A stretch of DNA of 44,039 nt from Funneliformis mosseae (Eukaryota; Glomeromycota; Glomeromycetes; Glomerales; Glomeraceae): assembly GCA_910592005.1 (NCBI GenBank), contig CAJVPP010000152.1:1-44039 (forward strand). Reading direction: 5' to 3'. The number at the start of each line of letters is the position of its first letter. The stretch's first letter is position 1. A model generated the notes under the pieces. It made no database searches. It was not told the origin of the DNA and worked only from the letters and a program-made list of their open reading frames with translations. Positions 10,841-21,819 of the stretch are shown piece by piece. The translations under genes and the position numbers were made by a program.

Positions 10841-12770
10841 GGTTTATTTATAATGATTTTTTATTTTTGCTGACCCAAAGTTTAATAAATTAATTATTTA
10901 GGTTTAAACTACGGTTTTTTATCATTCCGGTTTTTCATGACAGATCATAGCTCTGATGATTTTTGTTCTAGTATTAAAAAAGTCCAACTCCGTAATGTGT
11001 TAGAACTTAGAATGCTGTGATGTCGAAGGGTGAGAATTTATTCTTAAAGGAGGAGATTTTTGATTTTGTGTTTGCATATATTAAAACAAAGGTTCAGGCC
11101 CAATGTTTTTTTTTTTTTGAACAATAGAAATTTAAAATAAAACAATACTAATTTTAGCAAAAAATTCTTTTTTATATCTAGATGTGATAAAAGAATCCTT
11201 TAATTATTTTGTCGATTTACTTTATTAATTTATGCGAATAGCAATTATGATAAATCGAAGATCATAAAGGGAAACCTATATGGGTCATTGGACTAGCAAA
11301 ATGTACCACCGGAAATATCTCACTTTTTTGAGAAATTCACTGATAAACATAACATTACCTTATTTATTAACCCCGAAATTTTAAATTTATTTTTAGTATA
11401 AGATAATAAATTTATGCGAAAGGCTATTAATAATTGACATTGTTAAATCACACCAGTGGTGTTTAACATCACTGATAATCAACCAATATAAATACAGAAT
11501 AAAATAATTTAACACATGATTTTTTAATTTAATAAAATAAATATGCAATATCAATTACTATACTATATTATAATATATTATAAATTTTAATATGATATAT
11601 ATAAATTTGTTAATATTATCTTAAAATTAACTGATAATGATCTTTTCTTTTGCTGAACATATTCATAAATTGTGTAATTTTTATTACATATTACACATTC
11701 TCTTATTACTAGTTTTATCATATTTGATTTATTATCTTAAAGTATTTTTTTGAAGCTTTCTATGTAGAATTTTATTATTAATAATATTTCTTTATTGTTT
11801 AGATCAGATTCAGCTACCTTTTTTTTTTTTATTCTTATAATCTATGTTTATATAACTAAATTTTAGGTTTTTGACCTTTTGTTTTGATACCAATAAAATT
11901 ATTAATAGTAGATGCAAACTCAATAATAATATTATTATTATTAATTTTTCCAATAATTTTAACTTCCATTTTCTTGGTTAACTTTAAATGAATTTCATAA
12001 AGTTCTTCTATTCTACTTATTAACAATAGTCAAATTAAGAGTTTTTATAATATTAAATCCTTTTCTATATTGTTACTTTAAGTCATCTTTACAAACCTTT
12101 TTAGTAAAAATAAAATTATTTCAGATTGTATTTAAATATAATAATATATTCTATTATTTTGAATTACTAATTTGAAATTATTAAAATAATTAATTTGTGA
12201 TAAAAAATTGAAACTGTATCTATAATTAATAAATCTATATATCAACATTATTATATAAGTCTAATATGAATTTAATATTTGATAATATTAACATTATCAT
12301 AAAAAAATAATAATATATAAGATTATAGTTAATCAAATTAAATATATGCAAAAATGCGTAATATTATCATACAATACTGTGAAATATTTACTTTTTTATT
12401 AATAAAGAAAATATGTCATAATTTATGAATTTTTGAAAAATTAAAATTTGTAATCAGTTAATCAGGTTAATTATATAAGTATTGAATAAATCCTCTAAAA
12501 TATATCTTTTGGTGAATTTGAAATAGCCTAATAAAAAAATAAAATTGGTGTCAATATGGTAAAATTAAAAAAAAAGAAAATTAGTTTAATAAAAATTACA
12601 TGTAATTAAAAAGAATTATTATCTGTTGTATTTATTTTTAAGTTTATCTTTATGTTTAAATTATATAGCTTATTGTTTCAGCCTGAATAAACTAACTATT
12701 TGATATTAATAATGCATAAAGCCATTTATGATTAAATAATATAATTATATTATTTAGTTATAAATAGCCT
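10841..12770. other. upstream region of the transporter and AT-rich intergenic DNA
   Basis: 10841-11110 is the likely promoter side of the minus-strand transporter; I see no convincing fixed element. From 11240 to 11470 composition is more normal and a short motif recurs (TTTATGCGAAnnGC near 11230 and 11410), with a small palindrome ACACCAGTGGTGT near 11447. From 11500 the DNA is AT-rich with no readable frame. Confidence 0.4.
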
Positions 12771-13050
12771 AGATTAAGTTATTTAGTAATAAATAATCTA
12801 AGTATAACTAAATAAACTAAATATTATTAAATAAACTAAATATAACTAAATAATCTAAAGTTAATAATCTAATTATGATTATATAATCTAATTAAATAAT
12901 CTAATTGTGATAATTTTTATACCTACCTACTTTTCTTATTATATTTCTTACCTTTGAAATTAAATTCTTTTTCCGTTTCCCATTTATCATTTGTGATTAT
13001 GTAATTAAATAATCTAATTATGACTATAACTAAATAATCTAAATGCACCT
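12770..13050. repeat. degenerate short A/T repeat array
   Basis: Variants of TAACTAAATAATCTAA recur irregularly through this stretch, interrupted around 12910-12990 by non-repeat sequence. The unit is roughly 16-20 bp and poorly conserved. Similar motifs appear near 20465-20510. Confidence 0.45.
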
Positions 13051-13632
13051 ATTTTTATTAGTATTTACGGTATTATAAATACTTTCTGATATAATTTACG
13101 TTGATTATGTTCTACAGCCTTTCATTACCAATTTGATATCTTCTTATTTATACTTATCTCTACCTATTTTTGAATCAACTTTTATATTGGAGATGATGAC
13201 CTTCTATGTCAATTTGGATGCTAGTTCTATATGAGGATATAGCCTATTTGATTACCATTCTAAATATTAAAATACAGTAAAATAAATATCATATTAGGTG
13301 ATGTAATAATTTGATGTAAATTCGCATTTAAATTTGGCTGGTACTATAACATAATTTAGACTGATTTTTAGGGTATATGATTTGAGGATCCAGCTTGGTA
13401 TCATGATGGTAACTTGATAGTATTCTGGAACTATCATAGAACTGGCAGGAAACTAGAGTATTTCTATTAGTTTGTTAATTTCAGGCTAGCTTGAATGCTG
13501 AGTTATTATGTCTAAAAATCTGACTGAAATTGTGAAATAATGCTGGCTGAATTTATATTGCATTCTACTGCATCAGTTACGTGATCTTGTTATAACACTA
13601 AATACTTTCTGCCATATAATCTAGCAAATTCA
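13051..13632. other. intergenic DNA without readable gene
   Basis: Less AT-biased than its surroundings but without a long frame. A phrase of the type CCTATTTGATTACyA recurs near 13235, 14326 and 14448, so this may be part of an old dispersed repeat. Confidence 0.4.
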
Positions 13633-13640
13633 ATTAGTTA

Positions 13641-14291
13641 TAAAGTTCTAAACAGTTCAGTTCAATCTGGATTAGATGCTAATCCGTATCTGAACTGAAA
13701 ATTTCAGTTCAGTTCAGTTCAAATTATTAATCTTAAAAATGCCAATCTGAATTCGAACTGAACCGCAGATTGGTAAAATCTGAACTGAACCAGAATTTTT
13801 AGATTAATCTAAAATTACGGTTTGATTATATAAGAAATCCACAATTTATATGCGAAACTCTAAGAGAATCGCAAAAAATCACGAATTTCTCTTCGAAGTT
13901 CGCAAAATTTGAAGAGAAATCGCAATTATTTGCAACTCTCTAAGAGTTTTGCGATAATTTTGCGAAATTCTAGAGAAATCGCAAAAAATTGCGATTCTCC
14001 AAGGTTTTCGCAAAATTCAAAGAAAAATCGCAAAAAATTGCAATTCTTTAAAAGTTTCACTAAATTTTTGCGATCCTCTAAAAGTTTCGCATATAATCGA
14101 ACAGAACTTTCAGATTAATCTGAAATTATCAATTCAGTTCAGATTTTTTTCAGTTCGGATTAGAATTATAATCCGAAAAAAATCTGAACTGAACTGAAAA
14201 TTTTCAGAACAATTTTTATGCAATCTGAAACTGATCTGAACTAAACTAATCCAAAAAATCTTCAGATTAATCTGAACTATTCAGAGCTTTA
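13641..14291. mobile_element. non-autonomous hAT-type element with satellite core
   Basis: The left end TAAAGTTCTAAACAGTTCAG is matched by the inverse of the right end (TAAAGCTCTGAATAGTTCAG) with three transitions. It is flanked by an 8-bp target duplication with one mismatch: ATTAGTTA at 13633-13640 and GTTAGTTA at 14292-14299. An 8-bp duplication and a YARnG terminus fit the hAT superfamily. Subterminal regions are packed with short inverted runs of CAGTTCAGTTC, and the centre (about 13850-14095) is an array of TCGCAAAAAATTGCGA-type units. There is no transposase frame. A 69-codon frame at 13909-14118 is an artefact of the array. Confidence 0.75.
13850..14095. repeat. satellite core of the 13.6-kb hAT-type element
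   Basis: Units of about 50-60 bp contain the near-palindrome GAAATCGCAAAAAATTGCGA followed by TCTCTAAGAG- or TTCTTTAAAAG-type segments, about four times with clear divergence. Each unit could fold into a hairpin. Confidence 0.6.
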
Positions 14292-14299
14292 GTTAGTTA

Positions 14300-14696
14300 A
14301 GTATGATATGCATTTCTATAGTTAACCTATTTGATTACTAGAAGTATACCATTTCGCAATCTAACTATTACCTATTATTTGCTAATATATGTATGTTGAT
14401 TTTGCATCTTGAAATTAAAGATACAATATATATTATCTTAGTCTAAACCTATTTGATTATTAAAAGTATACTATTTTACAACTTAACTATTACTTATTAA
14501 TTGCTGATATAATAGTAGAATGTTATAAATACTTCTGAGATCCAATCATGGTTTATCTAGATTAAGGCAATAAGTATGTTATTTTTTTGAGCATCCTTAT
14601 GAAAATTTTTCATTCTTATAAGAAAAATTTATAGGGGTACTCATAAGAATAATCTCAATATCATTTTTTAGATTACTTAATCTGATTTATTAAATT
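14300..14696. other. intergenic DNA
   Basis: Contains two copies of a phrase around CTATTTGATTA...AAAGTATAC (14326 and 14448), about 120 bp apart. This suggests an old tandem or dispersed repeat. No gene seen. Confidence 0.4.
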
Positions 14697-14919
14697 CTTT
14701 ACTACTTGTTCCTATATCTCTATAAGTCCATATAAAATATAAAATTTCTAGAAAAAAAATTTGATTTTTCTATGATATTCTTATGGTTAAATATAGTCAT
14801 ATATATAGTTGATATAATTGGTATATGGTCAATATATGGTATAAAAAAAATAAAAAAAAGTAAAGAGTTCAGAAATTCATAAAAACTCATAGGAATATAG
14901 GAACAAGTAGTAAAAATGC
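14697..14919. mobile_element. 220-bp palindromic MITE-like element
   Basis: TTTACTACTTGTTCCTATA near 14698 is matched by its inverse TATAGGAACAAGTAGTAAA ending near 14917, and the similarity continues inwards for about 30 bp. The interior is A/T-rich and non-coding. Related sequences lie just downstream and at 5.5 kb. Confidence 0.65.
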
Positions 14920-15059
14920 CTTTCTAGAGTTCTAAAATTGATGATTTGGTATACTATTGATGTTCTTATTAAGTCTTTTTGCTATCTCTATAAATTTTTC
15001 ATAAGGCCAAATTTTTGATAAATCATTAGGGTCAACTTATAGTATTAGGCTATTTTATT

Positions 15060-15290
15060 TCTTTTTTGATTAGTATCACTAGTGTCACTAGTAAAAAGTA
15101 GTAATTTCTAGGAAAAAAATCAAAATTTTTCTATATTATTTCTATGGTCTATATGAAATATAATATGATGAATCTATAGTATATGTGTGATATATATATG
15201 TTAAAAAATAAAAAAAAAGTTAAGAAATTCAGATTTTTTCTAGTGATAGTAGTATCACCAGTGACACTCATCAAGAAAACTTTATTTCAG
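15060..15290. mobile_element. related MITE-like element
   Basis: TTTGATTAGTATCACTAGTG on the left and an inverse-related sequence on the right (CACCAGTGACACTCATCAAG near 15260-15275) enclose an interior resembling the 14697-14919 element (TTTCTAGGAAAAAAATC... near 15105). The arms match imperfectly. A 64-codon frame at 15183-15377 is an artefact of it. Confidence 0.5.
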
Positions 15291-16191
15291 TTTAGAGTTC
15301 CTAAAGAATTTATAGTCTGTATCACTAGTTCTGTCATGAGCTTTTTTTCTGTATCACTAGTGTTCTTAGTAAAATAAAGTTCTAAAAAAAAATTCAAAAT
15401 TTATCCTATAATACATATGTATACTATTTGTGTGATATATGTATACTATTTTTTAAGTCTCCTAAGATAAAAATTTTACTGGATCACTTTCTAAAGTAGA
15501 ATTTATTATAGGAAAAAGCATTTTTTTTTTATTTTATCTTATTTTGTATTACCTTCACTATATGTCTTATATATTCTAATAAAATAAAGTTTTAGAGAAA
15601 AAAAATGAATTTTTCTATAATATTTTTTTAGTATATGTATTGATATACTATATGTATACTATATATATACTATAATTTTGCTATACCTATAGAAAAAAAA
15701 ATAAAAAATAAAGAAGTCTGATTTTTTTTTTAGATCACCTAAAACATCTAGGGTAGACCATTAAGAAACTATTCTAGCATCTTAATAAAGTTAATTTGCT
15801 ATTTTGCTTCTGCTTCTGAAAGTTAAAAATTTTCTAAAGCAGATTTTTCTAAAGCATTTAGCTTTTTCCTATGATAATATATTTTTGAATGATACTTATC
15901 TACATGTAAATTACACATCCTATACTTTGACGTAATGAGTTTTTATACTGCTTGCAAAGATTTTGCTGACATTTTTTTTAATAGATTTTGTATTCTTCTT
16001 ACTAATTACAAACCTGTTCACACACATTCCTTTCGTTAGAAAATATTGGCAGATAAATTTGCCTCTCATTTAATATCTCTTGTGAAGTATCTTAATGACT
16101 AAATTTTTATAATTATTTTTATTTAAACTTTTTTTCAGAACAATATATTCAAAGTTTAGAATATAGTACACTTTTTAAAAATTATCTAAAA
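15291..16191. other. further decayed copies of the same small-element family, then intergenic DNA
   Basis: 15295-15540 and 15540-15760 again show AAAGTTCTAGAAAAAAA-type cores, TATATGTATACTAT segments and CTATAGGAAAAA-type ends. They are probably two more decayed copies lying head to tail. 15780-16190 has a more mixed composition and may contain the decayed upstream region of the primase relic at 16192; I see no clear promoter. Confidence 0.4.
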
Positions 16192-16426
16192 ATGACCAAA
16201 TATTCAAAACTTTCAGACTTTTTCAATGCTTCTATCCTATTATATTGTCAGTTTAAAACTAAAGATATAGGTCAATACCTATATAAAATTCATGATGATA
16301 GTATTAGACTGAAAAATTTCCTTAGTATAAATAATAAGAACAAAATAGAGGCTATACTCTTAGATTGTAAAGAACACTCCTTACATAAATTTATTAATGG
16401 TGATGAACTACTTTGTCCTATTATTG

Positions 16427-17502
16427 TAGTTTTTTGCAAAATCAGATTTGATTGAATTTTATTCAAATCTGATCTGATCTAATTTTCATTTTTCAGGATC
16501 TGAATCTGATCTAAATCTGACAGATTTGTTGAAATCCAGATCTGATCTGAATCTAATAGATTGAATCTTAAATCTGAATCTGACAGATTAGTTTAAGTCT
16601 AAATTCAATCTGATTTAAATCTGAAAATATTATTGAAAAAATGAATTTTCAGTTTAAAAGAGATCTGAAAATGTTTCTTTTAAATAAAGGAATCTTTTTA
16701 GCTCTAAAAGAGTTTTAAAAAATCGTTTCTTTTCATTGAAAGGAACATTTTTAACTCTAAAAGAGTTTTAAAAAGTCATTATTTTTCATTGAAAGGAACT
16801 TTTTCAGCTCTAAAAAAGTTTTGAAAAGTCGTTCTTTTTCATTGAAAGAAACCTTTTCAGCTTTAAAAGAATTCTGAAAAGTCATTCTTTTTCATTAAAA
16901 GAAACCTTTTCAACTCTAAAAGAGTTCTAAATAGTCATTTCTTTTTAATGAAAGGAACCTTTTCAGCTCTAAAAGAGTTTTGAAAAGTCATTTCTTTTTA
17001 TTAAAAGGAACCTTTCAGCTCTAAAAGAGTTCTGAAAAGTCATTCCTTTTCATTAAAAGGAACCTTTTCAGCTCTAAAAGAGTTCTAAAAGTCATTCCTT
17101 TCATGAAAAGAACCTTTCAGTTCTAAAAGAGTTCTGAAAAGTCATTTCTTTTCATTAAAAGGAAACTTTTCAGCTTTAAAAGAGTTCTGAAAAGTCATTC
17201 CTTTTCAATGAAAGGAACTTTTCAACTCTAAAAGAGTTCTGAAAATTCGTTTTTTTTTAATGAAAGAAAACAAAATTTTGGCTCTAAAGAAGTTTAAAAA
17301 TTCATTCCTTTTTATTAAAAAGGAACTTTTCAGCTTTAAAAAAGTTGAATTCTGATCTGACAGATCAGATCTGAATCTAATCTGAATTTGACAGATCTGA
17401 TCCAAATCTAAATCCAAATCTAACAGATCTGATCTGATCTGAATCTAAATCTGAATTAAATCTGAATCTGACAAATCTGATCTGAATCTATATAGAACAC
17501 TA
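16427..17502. mobile_element. non-autonomous hAT-type element inserted in the primase catalytic motif
   Basis: A perfect 8-bp target duplication, TATTATTG, lies at 16419-16426 and 17503-17510. The ends are TAGTTTTTTGC and, inverted, TAGTGTTCTAT, fitting the YARnG-type hAT terminus with the left end mutated. Removing the element with one duplication copy joins the primase frame without a shift. Inside are subterminal blocks of CAGATCTGATCTGAATCTG-type repeats and a satellite core (16660-17345). There is no transposase. The layout matches the 13641-14291 element, so both belong to one structural type. Confidence 0.88.
16660..17345. repeat. 53-bp satellite array, about 13 units
   Basis: Units read roughly AAAGGAACCTTTTCAGCTC then TAAAAGAGTTCTGAAAAGTC then ATTCCTTTTCATT. 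CAGCTCT starts near 16963, 17016 and 17069, giving a 53-bp period. AAAAGGAACCTTTT is a palindrome, so units can form hairpins. The array is the core of the surrounding hAT-type element. Frames such as 17205-17417 on the minus strand are array artefacts. Confidence 0.85.
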
Positions 17503-20098
17503 TATTATTGACTTTAATTTACCAATAGAGGTATATAATAATATTAAATCTAAGCTTATATGTAAAGAGATACTAGATACACTTAATCATGCCTTTAAAG
17601 ATTTCTGTCTTGAAGTATTTCCAGAGTGGAATAGAAATAGTATTACTGTTGTAAGTAGTAGTGATGTAAAAAAATATCTCTTCACATTTTTACTACTGGT
17701 ATGAGACTTAAAAACATCACTTAGGTCACAGTATTCACTGAGCTTATTCATAAGAAACTTCTAGTATCTCTTCAGAAAAATAATATTATAAATAATATTG
17801 TAAATAAATGTTCATTTTTCTTATGAATGCTTGGTTCACCCAAATTTGATGAAAAATAAAGAAATACATTCGTGTGAAAAAAGCAATGTATCCAAAAGAT
17901 GAAACCATTTTTGACTTCATAATTCACCTGCTAAATAATGAATCAGAAATCGCAAAAAGTTCTCTCTTAGTTATTTCAAAACTAGAAACCAAAGGGTATA
18001 ATAATATTAATAGTGAAACAACTTAGGTAAAATTTGATTTTGTGGAAACATTACTTAAGGATAATTGTGTCAAAGGGTATATATACTTTCTCACCCCTCT
18101 TAGATAACATTTTAGATTTATTTTCATTAACTCACAACTCTCTATCACACTGTATATTATGTAATTGAAAGCATAGTAGTGAAAATGCTATATTATACGA
18201 AAAAATAAAATATATAAATTTTATTGCCACTGTGTCAATCAGGATTGGAAACCTGAAATGTGAAATTTTTTAAAAAAACTTACTATTAACAAAGCTGCCT
18301 TGGATTAAGAAAAGAAGTTTCTGAGTCCTAGAAAACTAGATTGTTCTAAATTATCAGATTCTAACGATCACTTCGTTTAAAATGATCTAATTGACATGTA
18401 TGATATAAAAGAAAAATTCACTTGTAATGCTATATATAAAACCATTCAAGCAATAATAGCATACATTCAATCTGATATAAAATTATGGGTATTAAAATTT
18501 GAGGATTCTGATGGTGGTTTTTTCTTTAAAATGTCATCTAAGCTCAAAATTATCAAGTATAAAATTAACTTAATTGAACTAGAAGGAAAAGTAGTAAAAT
18601 TAGTAAATCTAGTAGATCAGGCGGTTATAAAAGGTTTAATTCAATATCAAAGTATTGATTTTCTCCCATATTCACCATATTGCCTCTCACCAAATACAAA
18701 GTTTTTCAACTTCTTCTTAGATTTTAAAATGTCTATCATTGAAATAGATTTTGCTCTTATTAAGCTAATAATCTAGTATATAGAAAATGTTTGATATAAT
18801 AGAAATAAAATTCTTTCAGAATATGTTCTCAATTGATTTGCATATCTTATACAATATCTCGATAAAAAACCTAGTATTGATTTAGTATTATGCTCTCTCT
18901 CATGTTTTAAAAAAAATATCTTAACAGATTTATTAATAAGGAAGTACTAGAACTAAAATTATTCTTTGCAATATTAGATCTTAGAAAAGTATTAGAAAGA
19001 TTTAATAGTTGCATATAAGTACAAAAACTTATTCTTTTAAATGAGATCAGAATGGCTTTTAGAGAATGGCATAAGGCTAATGATCATTTAAAATCACTTA
19101 TAACTGAACTATATATTACAATAAAGTGCAAAAAGTTTGAGCCTAAGATAATTAAAAATTTTACCAAGTATATAGTTTTAAGTAACTATAATGTATCACT
19201 TCGCATTAAAATGGGTGATAGACGTATTGTATATCTAGATGTATTGTCTCAATGTAAAGGAAATATGGAATATTTTAAGTGTTTAGAAAAAATTTTAGAT
19301 AATCCAAATACACCTGGTGTTTTTATGAATTATTTACTTAAACGTAACCTTTTAGATTGAATACTATAAAATATTTCTAATACAAAAATGAGAGCAGAAA
19401 TAATGTAGAATCAACTTCCTAATCCTATTTAGTTTATAATCAATTATACTTCTTCATGGCCTGTTAAAAAAATTGATAGGCTATACTGTATAAATTATAT
19501 TAAGAATATATTGTCTAATGTGAAAATAATAGAAAAAAAATATTTGCTAGAGCTATTCTAGAGAAGAAGTTTTCACAAATTGGTATTGAAAGAACACGTT
19601 TACAAAATAATAGAAAAAGAGAATATCACTATATTCTTAATCACTCTAAAATTATAACTAAGCTCTATGAATCAGACCTAAGTGATATCAAAAAATTTTC
19701 TAATATACCTCAGCTAGAGATGCTAAAGGCAGATGAGTTGCTGACTAATGAGGCCATAAATATACCCATATTCAATATATCAGAAATTATTCTTCTAAAA
19801 ATAATTCCATCTTAACCAAAAAGCTTATCAATAAAGTATCATCTGCTATACTTCTATCAAGAGCCTAACGAGAAGAGCGTTTCAAAAAAAGGCAGTTGAA
19901 CTTGGAGAGGATCCAGATGTCTTTGTAACTATCACAGAAAAGAACAGGCTTGATTCTATTGTATTTTATGATAGAATGGAAACTGATTTATAAATGTGTG
20001 ATGTAAAAGAAATAGAAGAAGACCCCAAAGAACATATGGACATAACAGTACAAGAAAGATTAATAGGAGAAGAAATAATCTGTCATTCTCAAAGATGA

Positions 20099-20506
20099 TA
20101 GATTTACAACCTCGTGATTTAATACTGAAGAGAAATGAAAAAAAATGATAAGCATATTCTAGGAGAATGGTATGTTTTGGTAAAGAATAAATAAAAAGCC
20201 AATTTATAAAAAAGGTGTTTAGATAAAAGAATTTTTATGTTCTTTATATATAAGTGATATAAAATTCTAAATTATTATAATTCCATAGCTATTTTTTTTG
20301 CATATTCTATCTACCCATAAATTTTAAAATGATGTAAAACCCCCAACCAGAGCAAGAGTCATATATATTTTTTCTCTTTCTCTAACTTTCTAATAGCTTT
20401 CATTGACTATAGTGTAATAAATTATCAGAATAATTATTTTTAAATTAAAATTTTTTCTGCGTAGTATAACTAAACAATCTACATATTACTAAATAACAAT
20501 ATAGCT
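20099..20506. other. spacer between primase-helicase and recombinase relics
   Basis: The first 100 bases may hold the frame-shifted end of the primase-helicase (DDRFTT...). The rest is AT-rich without a frame. From 20465 a TAACTAAACAATCTAC motif resembles the 12.8-kb short repeat. Confidence 0.45.
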
Positions 20507-21625
20507 AGTATCGTTACTAAGTATGTAACAGAAAATGGGTTCAATAACAAGATGAGTATTGAAAAGCTCACTCAACATGCGCTAGAATTTAACATCCTTT
20601 TAATAGATAAAGTTAAGAGAGATTAGGCACAATAATGTCTTCAAAAAGGATATAACTTTAGTAAAGAACAGGTAGTTGCATTGATTTTTAAGCTAATGGC
20701 TGGTTGAAAAAAAGTAAAACCATATTTCATAATATTCTAGATACTTCCAATGTTCTCTAAAAAAAAGAACTGGTAAAGGAAGGCACATTAAATGTGTGTC
20801 AAATTTTGCAAAAAGAGACTATTAGAGATTTGGTCTAATGTATTATCTGAGATACTTTTAGCAAAAAGACGTAAAAGTTATAGCAAAAACCTTAGCTAAA
20901 TTTACCTCTAATGCTAGCATCAGTTCATCACAAATCTCTAGATTTTGAAGAGAGTTGTGAAACCTCAAAGCCTCAAAAAAAATTATTTCAGTTACATTGA
21001 TTTCAGACATAACCCGCTCAGCTAATAAAATTTAAAAGGAAAAAGGTTTACTATGCGAAGACGAAGGTATTGATTACCTAGATTACTTTGCATTAGAATC
21101 AGTTAAGAAAAGATTGGATGTGTATGATGTATCCAAAATTTCTGGCTTACGATAATGCTTTACATCTGTCTTACTGAAATAAAAACCTTACGTATATCTA
21201 ATAGAGATATAACTTTATATGCAAAAAATTAGAGACAATAAGACATTTTTCAAATATTTAGATCACTAGAAAAGAACAAGGAGCGGGCTAGTCAATTGCT
21301 TACATGAATTTAGAAAGCAATTTCTTTCAGACAGCTACGAGACCCTAAAAAGCCCAGAGTGTTATGATTTAATACATTTCTGAAAAAAAATAAATTCCTT
21401 CCTGAAACTGGCAAATCACTACTTTCTAGTTCTTTGCGCAAATTAGAGACAATTGTGGCTTATAGAGTGAAGAATTTATCAGAGGCTATGACTATTGTCA
21501 GTGAATTACTTAGACATTTTTCTGAAAACTATACCTCACCTAAAAAAACTATACAATAGTAAATTATCGAAAAAGAAGCAACATTATGATCAGGCTAAGG
21601 TAATCAAAATCTTTGATGAAAACTA
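20507..21625 (+). pseudogene. tyrosine recombinase (phage-integrase fold) relic
   Basis: Intact relatives cut and rejoin DNA at a specific site through a catalytic tyrosine. A readable N-terminal part (TENGFNNKMSIEKLTQHALE, then KGYNFSKEQVVALIFKLMAG) is followed by decayed sequence. From about 21150 the catalytic half is legible: MLYICLTEIKTLRISN occupies the place of box I (an Arg-x-x-Glu-Ile pattern is expected; the first Arg is lost here). YAKN with IFRSLEKNKERASQLL follows. SSSLRKLETIVAYRVKN (about 21421-21470) and SELLRHFSENYTSPKK (about 21500-21545) occupy the positions of the HxxR box and the LGHxxxxTT box before the tyrosine. At least ten stops, mostly at Trp, Gln or Arg codons, and frame changes kill it. 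It lies 0.4 kb downstream of, and on the same strand as, the primase-helicase relic. The YR assignment rests on motif order; a Crypton-like or unrelated recombinase remains possible. Confidence 0.6.
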
Positions 21626-21819
21626 ATTACATATATGAGTTAGAGAATCAGAATATCATTATTAATTTTATTTTTTTGCCTCTCTTGATCTGTTAATCTG
21701 CAGAAGATAGTTTACCTTTTTAACTAAAGCAATTTACTCTAATATCTTATCTGATAGAATTTTTTTTTCGAATAAATATGAGAAAAAAATAGATATATCA
21801 TATATAAAATATTGCAAAA

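Larger units (their letters stand above)
16192..20098 (+). pseudogene. primase-helicase relic: AEP (PrimPol-like) primase with zinc site plus D5-like SF3 helicase
   Basis: In intact relatives this protein makes primers and unwinds DNA for replication of viruses and mobile elements. The N-terminus (MTKYSKLSDFF, 16192) runs to LLCPII. After a hAT insertion (16427-17502) the frame resumes as IIDFNLP, the place of the AEP DxD-type motif, here Asp-x-Asn. SSSDVKK and, after a frame change, SLHI (His codon 17683-17685) match AEP motif II. A PrimPol-like zinc site follows (SHCILCN near 18148, then FYCHC about 70 bases on). The frame 18396-18776 leads into the helicase: a decayed Walker A (SCFKKN near 18900, where GKN is expected), Walker B as LILLNE (about 19026), and motif C as YIVLSN (about 19168). 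A C-terminal tail is readable to the TGA at 20096. More than a dozen stops and several frame changes show it is dead. Many stops stand where Trp is expected. The family call is strong; virus or transposon origin is inference. Confidence 0.85.

Noticed and set aside
13909..14118. 69-codon plus-strand frame with repeated Ser/Lys/Phe phrases
   Set aside because: Produced by the satellite core of the hAT-type element.
15183..15377. 64-codon plus-strand frame
   Set aside because: Spans two palindromic repeat copies.
17205..17417. 70-codon minus-strand frame
   Set aside because: Translation of the 53-bp array and the GATCTGATCTG blocks.
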